Below are positions 54,394 to 62,727 of a stretch of DNA of 64,000 bases, piece after piece. Position 1 is the stretch's first letter. The number at the start of each line of letters is the position of its first letter. The translations under genes and the position numbers were made by a program. This DNA comes from Parvibaculum sp046297875 (GTDB lineage Bacteria > Pseudomonadota > Alphaproteobacteria > Parvibaculales > Parvibaculaceae): the NCBI RefSeq assembly GCF_046297875.1, contig NZ_JBKBHD010000001.1:2480001-2544000 (forward strand), read 5' to 3'. The notes under the pieces were generated by a model. The model was not told the origin of the DNA. It saw nothing but the letters and a program-made list of their open reading frames with translations, and searched no databases.

Positions 54394-54741
54394 GTGCCGG
54401 CCGGCTGCGCACCACGCACTCACGAAATCCAGAGCGCCTATGTCAGTCCGAAGGAATATTCGGACTATACGTGCGATGAGCTTGCGCAGGAGCGCAGTTC
54501 GATTATCACAAAGGCCAAGGAAATCGGCGATCTGCAGGAAGAAAATGCGGATGCCGACGCTGCATTTGTGGCGGGCTTTCTTTTCGTTTCCATGCCGTTG
54601 CTGATCGGCACCGCATTCACGAAAGATCGGGCCGATGAATTTGCCACACTTAAAGGCAAGTACGAAGCAGTTGACCGCGCGCAGTATGAAAAGAAATGCG
54701 ACGTGGACGACGATGCGCGCCGTCAGGCCTTCTACTCGTAG
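54394..54741 (+). CDS. Small lipoprotein-like membrane protein with defective start
   Basis: From GTG 54394 the frame gives 115 residues with a hydrophobic segment (AAFVAGFLFVSMPLLIGTAF) flanked by charged helices. Upstream in the same frame the sequence 54358-54408 reads KNYIIAAVAASFVPAGC, a typical lipoprotein signal ending in Cys. The codon where a start should stand (54355-54357) is TAG. No ATG, GTG or TTG lies between it and 54394, so the signal peptide cannot be made as the sequence stands. Either the start has mutated (for example TTG to TAG), there is a sequence error, or the shorter GTG form is used. I recognise no family. Confidence 0.55.
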   Translation: MPAGCAPRTHEIQSAYVSPKEYSDYTCDELAQERSSIITKAKEIGDLQEENADADAAFVAGFLFVSMPLLIGTAFTKDRADEFATLKGKYEAVDRAQYEKKCDVDDDARRQAFYS

Positions 54742-54814
54742 CCAGAGAAGAAAGAACCGGATTTCGGCGGCCGCAAGAAGTAATCAGGCGGCGGCATACG
54801 AGAAATGGAGCACG

Positions 54815-54841
54815 GGGCTGACGCCTGTCAGCCCTGCTTTT
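54815..54841 (+). terminator. Terminator hairpin shared by convergent genes
   Basis: GGGCTGAC (54815-54822) pairs perfectly with GTCAGCCC (54827-54834), loop GCCT, followed by TGCTTTT. It ends the lipoprotein-like gene and overlaps the stop codon of the convergent HAB-like gene. Confidence 0.75.
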
Positions 54842-55271
54842 CCATGCGCCACAATCCCCAGATGATCATGGCAACACCGATCACCATCGCAATCGAGATT
54901 GAGATCAGCAGAAAGGCGACGACGCCTTCCTGAACCGGCGTGCCCGTAAGTCCCTTTGCGGCGATGGGCATCATAGAGGCGCCAGCGCCCCAGATGCCGC
55001 CGAGCAGAACACCCAGCCAATTCGCATATGCGCCATAGACGACCATCCAGAACGCAACAGCAGATGCTTTGGCACCCAAAGCAAGCCGGTGCCAGAAGAG
55101 GCCGAGCACGGCAAGGAAGGTGCCGTTCATCAGCCCTTCGAGATGAGCGGACAGGCCCATACGCGGATTTTCGAATGTGCCGGAAACGAAACCGGTCAGC
55201 AGTCCGATCATGAACAGGATCATGCCGAGCAGCAGAAGCCGCTGCCCGAGCACGGATGGTTGTGCCGTCAT
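54828..55271 (-). CDS. Hydroxylaminobenzene mutase / styrene oxide isomerase-like membrane protein
   Basis: The 147-residue protein has four membrane helices. The first ends in the family-typical GTFENPRMGLSAHLEGLMNGTFLAVLG, a pattern known from hydroxylaminobenzene mutases (HabA/HabB), which share their fold with styrene oxide isomerase. The conserved SAHLEG histidine is present. Whether it works on aromatics here is unknown. ATG 55271 has a GGGGGAAA ribosome site. It follows the FrnE-like gene by 25 nt on the same strand. Confidence 0.75.
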   Translation of the reverse strand: MTAQPSVLGQRLLLLGMILFMIGLLTGFVSGTFENPRMGLSAHLEGLMNGTFLAVLGLFWHRLALGAKASAVAFWMVVYGAYANWLGVLLGGIWGAGASMMPIAAKGLTGTPVQEGVVAFLLISISIAMVIGVAMIIWGLWRMEKQG

Positions 55272-55296
55272 TTGATTTCCCCCTTTTGGCCGCCGC

Positions 55297-55944
55297 CTAG
55301 CCAGCAGCTGCTTGCTCAGCCTCTCGCGCCAGAAGCTTGTTGAACATGCGCACCAACGTTTCCGGCTCCTGCGCGCCGGTGACGACCCATTGCGAATTGA
55401 TGACGAAGCTCGGAACACCCTGAATACCGATCTCGCGCGCCACAGCGTCTTCCCTGGCAATGAGATCTCTGTCGGCATCCTTGGAAAGCAGGTCACGTAC
55501 AATGTCTGTGTCCATGCCGGCTTCCCCGGCCGCATCGACAAGCACGTCATGCGAGCCGATATCCTCGCCTTGCTCGAAATAGCGGCGGAACAGGATGCCG
55601 ACCATTTCGTTCTGGCAGCCCGCGGTGCCTGCCCAGCGGATCAGGCGATGACTGTCCATTGTATTCGGCGATTTCCCGATCAGGTCGAAACGGAAGTCGA
55701 TACCGACTGCGTTGCCGAATTCGCGGATTGTGTTGCCCACTTCCTTTGCGCGCTCGGCGCCGAACTTCTTTTCCATGTAGGTCTTGCGGTCGACGCCGCC
55801 GGCCGGGATCGTGGCGTCGAGCTGGAAGGGACGCCAGACAAGCGTGATGCCTTCGCCGCCATGCATTTCCAGCGCCTGATCGAGCCGCTTCTTGCCGATG
55901 TAGCACCAAGGGCAAACCGTATCGGATACGACGTCGAGCTTCAT
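55297..55944 (-). CDS. DsbA family oxidoreductase (FrnE-like)
   Basis: The 215-residue cytoplasmic thioredoxin-fold protein has a CPWC active site (DTVCPWCYIGKKRLDQAL) and the FrnE/HCCA-isomerase-type segments VWRPFQLDATIP, DSHRLIRWAG and GIQGVPSFVIN, which holds the cis-proline. It has no signal peptide. FrnE-like proteins act in redox or oxidative stress handling. It is first in a two-gene unit with the HAB-like membrane protein. Confidence 0.9.
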   Translation of the reverse strand: MKLDVVSDTVCPWCYIGKKRLDQALEMHGGEGITLVWRPFQLDATIPAGGVDRKTYMEKKFGAERAKEVGNTIREFGNAVGIDFRFDLIGKSPNTMDSHRLIRWAGTAGCQNEMVGILFRRYFEQGEDIGSHDVLVDAAGEAGMDTDIVRDLLSKDADRDLIAREDAVAREIGIQGVPSFVINSQWVVTGAQEPETLVRMFNKLLAREAEQAAAG

Positions 55945-56097
55945 TCTGGCCTCCCTCCGGCTTCAGCGTTTTCCTGATTATGCGAAGAGCGGCCGGATGA
56001 GAGCAAGCCGGTTGCGGCCTTGACCGGGGCAACATGACATCTAGGATGCCGCAAACAGAAAACGGCAATCAAAACAAGCAGATGCAGGGCAAAGAGC

Positions 56098-56877
56098 ATG
56101 GGCGACGCGACGGAAATCAGGCTGCCGGAATATGATCTCTCGGGCAAGGTGGCGCTTGTCACGGGGGCTACAAGCGGACTCGGACGCCGATTTGCACTCG
56201 TTCTCGCCAAGGCCGGGGCAAAGGTCGCGATCACCGGGCGGCGCGTCGAACGGCTCTCGGACCTCAAATCGGAGATCGAAGCCATCGGCGGAACGGCAGC
56301 GGCGATTACGCTCGATGTGACGGATACGCAGAGCATCGCCGATTGCGTGGCCGAGACGGAAGCGAAGCTCGGACCGCTCGACATTCTCATCAACAATGCC
56401 GGCATGAATGTTCAGGCGCTGCCTGCCGATGTCACGCCTGGAGGTTTCGACACAATGTTCGACACGAATGTGCGCGGCGCCTTCTTCATGGCGCAGGCGG
56501 CGGGCCGCTCCATGATGGCGCGCGGGCAAGGCGGACGTATCGTCAACATTGCCTCGATCGGCGCGCATACTGTGCTGCCGGGTCTCACCATCTATTGCAT
56601 GACGAAAGCGGCGGTCGCGATGATGACCCGGTCGCTCGGCAAGGAATGGGCCCGCCACCAGATCAATGTGAATGCGATGTGCCCCGGCTTCATCGAGACG
56701 GAACTCAATTCCGAGTGGTTCCAGTCGGAGGGCGGCCAGAAGCAGATCAAGACCTGGCCGCGCCGCCGCCTCGGGCTCGAGGAAGACCTCGACGGCACCT
56801 TGCTGCTGCTCGTTTCGGATCACGGTCGCTTCATCACAGGTTCGCTCTTCACTGTGGATGACGGTCAATCGCTCTAG
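56098..56877 (+). CDS. Short-chain dehydrogenase/reductase
   Basis: The 259-residue classical SDR has the TGATSGLGR cofactor loop, the NNAG motif and a YCMTK catalytic Tyr-Lys, preceded by VNIASIG, which contains the catalytic Ser. It ends with the usual GSLFTVDDGQSL. It likely reduces or oxidises a hydroxyl/keto group with NAD(P); the substrate is unknown. It stands alone between the minus-strand DsbA gene and the putP cluster. Confidence 0.9.
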   Translation: MGDATEIRLPEYDLSGKVALVTGATSGLGRRFALVLAKAGAKVAITGRRVERLSDLKSEIEAIGGTAAAITLDVTDTQSIADCVAETEAKLGPLDILINNAGMNVQALPADVTPGGFDTMFDTNVRGAFFMAQAAGRSMMARGQGGRIVNIASIGAHTVLPGLTIYCMTKAAVAMMTRSLGKEWARHQINVNAMCPGFIETELNSEWFQSEGGQKQIKTWPRRRLGLEEDLDGTLLLLVSDHGRFITGSLFTVDDGQSL

Positions 56878-56972
56878 GGTTTCTGCGGCATTCAAGCCCT
56901 GTCGGCTTTTGTTAACCATCCAAGATCATAATTTTCCCGAATCCTTCCGCAATGCGGCTCGAGGAGCTTCCC

Positions 56973-57253
56973 GTGGGAAAATTGATCGGCGGTTTCATAT
57001 TCGGATTTCTGGCGTGCGTCTCGACCCGACGGAGGCTGTCGTCGTCTTCGGAGGCAAGCTGGCCGCGGCCCATGAACATCTGGAAGCGGAATATCGGGTC
57101 GACCCTCGCCATGGGCACAAGGGCCAGTACAGCAACTACAATCGCAGCCTCGAAGGCGCAGTTGCACCGGAACGCCATTCGGTGGCGAGCGAACTTGCAC
57201 ATCCCCCGGTATATTGGCTAACTCGGCAGATGGGCGGGCCACCGATGATGTAG
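56973..57253 (+). pseudogene. Small membrane protein gene, probably frameshifted
   Basis: GTG 56973 has a GAGGAG ribosome site and encodes a membrane helix (GKLIGGFIFGFLACV). After the codon at 57015-57017 the coding signal moves to another frame, which continues LDPTEAVVVFGGKLAAAHEHL and stays codon-typical to the stop at 57251-57253. Inserting one base near 57018-57020 joins the two parts (about 93 residues). The joined N-terminus aligns with the small protein at 58942 (GFFLCVWALDASPV). An alternative without a frameshift is a 79-residue soluble protein from GTG 57014, which has no ribosome site. Confidence 0.55.
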
Positions 57254-57269
57254 GCCCGCAAGGGGGGCC

Positions 57270-57368
57270 ATGATCGGTGGACTGACTATCGCTACCTGGT
57301 TTCTGCTTGCGCTGCCTGCGCTTGCGGTCATCATTTCAATTGCCGGATGGGCGAGGGCCGCGCGATGA
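57270..57368 (+). CDS. 32-residue membrane microprotein coupled to putP
   Basis: An ATG at 57270 after AGGGGGG encodes 32 residues: a short N-terminus, a single hydrophobic helix at about residues 5-26 (LTIATWFLLALPALAVIISI) and a basic end, WARAAR. Its TGA overlaps the ATG of putP (ATGA), giving translational coupling. Small companions are known for some sodium:solute symporters (YhdT with PanF), but this one is far shorter and unlike them. The function is unknown. Confidence 0.6.
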   Translation: MIGGLTIATWFLLALPALAVIISIAGWARAAR

Positions 57369-58822
57369 GCGGCACAATCGCCATTACCATCACCGTCTAT
57401 CTCGTGGCGATGTTCGCGCTCGGCGTCGCCGCCTATCGCTATACGGTCAATCTCAAGGACTACATTCTCGGTGGGCGCAGGCTCAATGGCGGCGTGGCGG
57501 CGCTCTCGGCCGGTGCGTCCGACATGAGCGGCTGGCTGATGCTGGGACTGCCCGGCGCCATATATGCTTCGGGTTTCAATCAGATCTGGATTGCCGTCGG
57601 TCTCGTCGCGGGCGCCTATCTGAACTGGCAATATGTCGCGCGGCGGCTGCGCCGCTATACGGAAATCGCGGGCGATGCGCTGACGCTGCCCGACTATTTC
57701 GAGAACCGGTTTTCGGATAGCAGCCGGATGCTGCGCGTTGCGAGCGCCTTCGTCATCCTGATCTTCTTCACGATCTACACATCGGCGGGGCTCGTCTCCG
57801 GCGCCATTCTGTTCGAGCAGGTGTTCGGGCTCGATTATCATGTGGCGCTCATCATCGGCACAGTGAGCATCCTGTCCTATACGGCGATAGGCGGGTTTCT
57901 CGGCGTCTGCTGGACCGACACGGTGCAGGGCATCATGATGTTTCTTGCGCTGCTTATCGTTCCGGCGGTTGCAATCTCGGGGATGGGTGGATGGGGCGCT
58001 TCCGTTGATGCGGCGTCTGCCGCGGCGGGGGCTGGATATTTCGACGCTTTCCACGACACCACGGTCATCGGTGCGATTTCGCTCATGGCCTGGGGGCTTG
58101 GCTATTTCGGCCAGCCGCATATCCTGGCGCGCTTCATGGCGATCAAGGATGAGCGAGACATGCCGCAGGCGCAGGCCATAGGCATGACATGGATGGTGCT
58201 GGCGCTTTATGGTGCCATCGCCACAGGCTTTGCGGGCGTTGGAAATTTCGCTGCTGCGCCACTTGCCAATCCGGAAACGGTGTTTCTCGCCTTGTCGCAG
58301 GCCCTTTTCCCGCCTCTCATTGCCGGCATATTGCTGGCCGCTGTGCTGGCCGCAATCATGAGCACGGTATCGTCGCAGCTTCTCGTCTCATCGAGCGCCA
58401 TTGCCGAGGATTTCTGGAAGCGGCTTTTCCGCAAGCAAGCGGGAGAACAAGAGCTGCTCATTGCCGGCCGCGTTTCAGTGCTTGCGATCTCCGTGATTGC
58501 GATGGCACTGGCGCTTGACCGCGAGAGCACAGTGCTTGCGCTTGTCGCCTATGCCTGGGCGGGCTTCGGCGCGGCTTTCGGACCTGTCGTGTTGTTCTCA
58601 TTGTTCTGGGGGCGGATGACCCGCAATGGTGCGCTGGCGGGGATGGTCTCAGGCGCTATCACGGTGATCGTGTGGAAGCAGCTTTCGGGCGGCATTTTCG
58701 ATGTCTATGAAATCCTGCCGGGCTTCCTCTTTGCCAGCTTCGCGATCATTTCGGTCAGCCTTGCGGACGCGAGACCTGCGCGGGCCATTCTGGAAATGCA
58801 CGGAGCGGTGCGCGGGGACTGA
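57365..58822 (+). CDS. putP: Sodium:solute symporter, PutP (proline) type
   Basis: The 485-residue inner-membrane symporter of the SSS family has about 13 hydrophobic helices. It shows the sodium-site signature AGASDMSGWLMLGLPGAIY, the YTAIGGFLGVCWTD segment and the GQPHILARFMAI motif close to E. coli PutP, as well as AAIMSTVSSQLLVSSSA in helix 9. Proline is the likely substrate by similarity, but other solutes are possible. ATG 57365 is fixed by the overlap with the upstream microprotein. Confidence 0.9.
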   Translation: MSGTIAITITVYLVAMFALGVAAYRYTVNLKDYILGGRRLNGGVAALSAGASDMSGWLMLGLPGAIYASGFNQIWIAVGLVAGAYLNWQYVARRLRRYTEIAGDALTLPDYFENRFSDSSRMLRVASAFVILIFFTIYTSAGLVSGAILFEQVFGLDYHVALIIGTVSILSYTAIGGFLGVCWTDTVQGIMMFLALLIVPAVAISGMGGWGASVDAASAAAGAGYFDAFHDTTVIGAISLMAWGLGYFGQPHILARFMAIKDERDMPQAQAIGMTWMVLALYGAIATGFAGVGNFAAAPLANPETVFLALSQALFPPLIAGILLAAVLAAIMSTVSSQLLVSSSAIAEDFWKRLFRKQAGEQELLIAGRVSVLAISVIAMALALDRESTVLALVAYAWAGFGAAFGPVVLFSLFWGRMTRNGALAGMVSGAITVIVWKQLSGGIFDVYEILPGFLFASFAIISVSLADARPARAILEMHGAVRGD

Positions 58823-58941
58823 ACACCAATGCGTATCAGAATGGCACAAGCCATTGATTCTACTTGTATTTTCATGTTCGCAGCCACAGGCTTTGCAGAA
58901 CGATTCGTTGTGGCAGCGGGGGCGGGCTTGCCGAAGGCGCC

Positions 58942-59121
58942 ATGTCCAATTTCATCGTCGGCATTGTGGCCGGTTTCTTTCTCTGCGTCTGGGCGCTCGA
59001 TGCGAGCCCGGTGACGGCGACCGTTGCGCTGATCGACCGGGTGAGGCAGGTCGAGGTGAGCTTTGCCGCGGAGGAGGCGAAGAACACGCCGCGGGACGAG
59101 GCGCGGGCAGAAGCGAACTAG
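58942..59121 (+). CDS. Small membrane-anchored protein (hypothetical)
   Basis: The 59-residue protein begins with a membrane helix (NFIVGIVAGFFLCVWALDA) and ends in a soluble charged helix rich in Glu, Ala and Arg. AAGG lies upstream of ATG 58942. It is similar in its N-terminus to the broken gene at 56973, so the two flank putP as a related pair. No family is recognised. Its TAG stop lies in the CTAG that also provides the stop of the convergent synthetase gene. Confidence 0.55.
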   Translation: MSNFIVGIVAGFFLCVWALDASPVTATVALIDRVRQVEVSFAAEEAKNTPRDEARAEAN

Positions 59122-60677
59122 CTCTTCTGCAGCGCCCGGCGCATGACCTTTCCATTGGCGGTGCGCGGCAAGGTTTCAACGAAAATGACTTCGCGTGGGC
59201 ATTTGTAGGCCGCAAGGCGCTGATGCGCCCAGGCTAGGATAGAGGCTGCATCCGGTTCCGATGCTTCCTTCGGAACAACGAAGGCAGCAACAATGCTGAC
59301 GCCCTCACGTACATGCATTTCCGTGACGGCGGCTTCCTGAATATCGGGATGGCCTGAGAGCGCCGCTTCCACTTCCTGCGGCGAGACGCGATAACCCATT
59401 GCGTTCATCACATCGTCGGCGCGGCCCTCGTACCACATATAACCATCTTCATCGAAACGGGCGAGATCGCCGCCGATGAACCATTCGCCGCGATAGACTT
59501 CCGCTTCTTCCTCCGGCCGCCGCCAATAGCCGAGCATCAGGCCGGGGTCGGAGCGGTGGACGGCAAGCAGTCCCGTTTCACCGGGCGGCAGCGGCTCTGT
59601 GCCGCCATCGAGCGGCAGGGCCGCGATGCAGCGGCCGGGCTGCGGCCTGCCCGGGCTGCCGACGCGGATTTCCATGCCCGGTGCGGTCGAGACATAGGTC
59701 GAGCATTCGCTCATGCCCAAAGCCTCATAGAGTTCCTTGCCGGTTGCTTCCCGCCAATGATCGAGCAAAGCGGGTGAGAGCGCTTCCCCTGCCGTGAGGC
59801 CGTGGCGAAGCCTCGTCAGATCGAACTGCGTCAAATCGCAATATTTCAGGATCTGGCGATAAAGCGTCGGCACGGCGGCGAACATGGAGGCGCCGGTTTT
59901 CGCCATCAGCTTCGGCCAGACCTGCACATCCTTGTCGCCATTGTAGAGGACGGTCGTCGCGCCATTCGCCCACGGGTCGGTGAGGCCGACGCCGAGCGTA
60001 TAGGTCCAGTTGAAGGCACCGGCATGGAGGATCGTGTCCGCCGGTTCGATGCCATACCAGCCGCGATACATGGGACGGCGGCCCCAGGCGCTTCGCTGTG
60101 CATGGAGGACGCCTTTCGGCCGGCCGCTCGTGCCGGAGGTGTAGACGAGAAAGGCGGGATCGTTTGTCCCGGTATCGGCATAGGCCGCGAGCGGCTCATG
60201 CAGCTTCAGGCGCTCAACGGTCTCGGGGTGCAAGATTTTCACGCCGGGCGGGGCGCTGACTTCCATTCCCGGCGCGACGGCGATCGCCGCCGCTGCGGAG
60301 TCGGTGAGCAGGAAATCGGCTTCCGCGGCTGTCAGCTGCGAGGAGGAGGGAAGCGGCACGATGCCTGCCGCCAGCGCCCCGAAAAAAACCAGCGCATAAT
60401 CCGATGTATTCGGCATACGGATCATCAGCCGTTCGCCGGGCCTGAAACCTTCGGCGAGGAGGCCGGCAGCGACGCTGCGCACCGCGAGATCGAGTTCGCC
60501 ATAGGTCCATCGCTCCGCCTTGTCGAGTGGCGCATCGGCATCGGAGACGACGATCAGCGCCGTCTTGAGCGGCGTGCGCTCCGCCGAAGCGGCAAGGCAA
60601 TAGCGCGCCATGTTGAAGCGGTCGGGGCAGGGCTCGCCGGTGAAGCCGCGGGCGATGGAGGGAGCAAGTAAGGCCAT
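59118..60677 (-). CDS. Acyl-CoA synthetase (AMP-forming), benzoate/medium-chain type
   Basis: The 519-residue ANL superfamily ligase activates a carboxylic acid to its CoA thioester. Motifs are YTSGTSGRPKGVLH (P-loop), YEALGMSECS, the GDLARFDEDGYMWYEGRADD hinge region and the C-terminal ANGKVMRRAL catalytic lysine. The layout resembles benzoate- and medium-chain-acyl-CoA ligases, but the acid is unknown. It is divergent from the CaiB family gene. Confidence 0.9.
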   Translation of the reverse strand: MALLAPSIARGFTGEPCPDRFNMARYCLAASAERTPLKTALIVVSDADAPLDKAERWTYGELDLAVRSVAAGLLAEGFRPGERLMIRMPNTSDYALVFFGALAAGIVPLPSSSQLTAAEADFLLTDSAAAAIAVAPGMEVSAPPGVKILHPETVERLKLHEPLAAYADTGTNDPAFLVYTSGTSGRPKGVLHAQRSAWGRRPMYRGWYGIEPADTILHAGAFNWTYTLGVGLTDPWANGATTVLYNGDKDVQVWPKLMAKTGASMFAAVPTLYRQILKYCDLTQFDLTRLRHGLTAGEALSPALLDHWREATGKELYEALGMSECSTYVSTAPGMEIRVGSPGRPQPGRCIAALPLDGGTEPLPPGETGLLAVHRSDPGLMLGYWRRPEEEAEVYRGEWFIGGDLARFDEDGYMWYEGRADDVMNAMGYRVSPQEVEAALSGHPDIQEAAVTEMHVREGVSIVAAFVVPKEASEPDAASILAWAHQRLAAYKCPREVIFVETLPRTANGKVMRRALQKS

Positions 60678-60841
60678 GCAGGGTTTTTAGGGCCCGGCTG
60701 CAGGCTTCGCAAGCGCGACGCTGCGTCAGATCGCGGCGGAATTTCGAGGCGTTTACGCGGCTTTCGCCAGCCTGTACAAATCAGCCCAATCAATGGAAAT
60801 GGCGGCCGGTGAAAGGCCGTGGAACCAAGGGAGTGAGACGG

Positions 60842-61968
<1,127 letters not shown>

Positions 61969-61972
<4 letters not shown>

Positions 61973-62727
61973 GCGCACTTCCCGGCACGACGGGCAGGCG
62001 GCGCATCTATCTGATGCGGCACGGCCATGTCGACTATTTCGGGCCCGAGATCATGGCGGCTGGCGGAGACACGAAAGTGGTGCCGCTGACGCCGCTCGGG
62101 CAGGAGCAGGCGAAGGCGGCCGGTATTGCGCTGTCACATGTGACGTTCGACCGCGCGGTCTGTTCCGGCGTCCCGCGTACGCGGCAGACGGCCGAATTCG
62201 TGCTTGCCGGGCAGGAGGGCAAGGCGCCCTTCCTCGAAGAAAAGCCGGAGCTTGTCGAAATTCATGGCGGCAGCTTCGGCCGGATCTCGAGCCGGGCCGA
62301 GCTTGCCGCCAAAATGGCCTTTCATTTCGACATGGCCGGTGAACCCGGCGCGACCATGCTCGACGGCGGCGAAGTGTTCGAGGATGCGCTGCGCCGTGCC
62401 GTGCGCTCGCTCGAGCGGCTGCTCGCCGAACCCGGCTGGCACACGATGCTCATCACCGCGCATGAAGGAATCAACCGGCTGCTGCTTGGCTGGGCGGCGA
62501 CGGGGTGTTCGCTCGCCCGTGCGCTTTCTGCCGTGCGCGCCTTCGAGCAGGATCCGGCCTGCATCAATGTGATCGATTTCGACATGGTGCCCGCCGCCGA
62601 TGGCAGCCTCGGCACGGAAATCCAGCGCGCGATCATCAAGTCCGTCAATGTGACGCCGTATAACTACGTCAAGCACGGCATGAACATGACGAGCCTCGAG
62701 GCGATCTTTTCGAAAGACCCGCGCTGA
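61969..62727 (+). CDS. Histidine phosphatase superfamily protein
   Basis: The 252-residue protein has the catalytic RHGHVDY motif (residues 17-23), a GVPRTRQTAEF second-arginine segment, and the TAHEGINR histidine-containing motif. This marks it as a phosphoglycerate-mutase-like phosphatase. TTG 61969 overlaps the stop of the CaiB gene (TTGA), so both are coupled. Why a phosphatase follows a CaiB enzyme is unclear; a phosphorylated acyl or sugar substrate is possible. It abuts the stop of the convergent synthetase gene. Confidence 0.88.
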
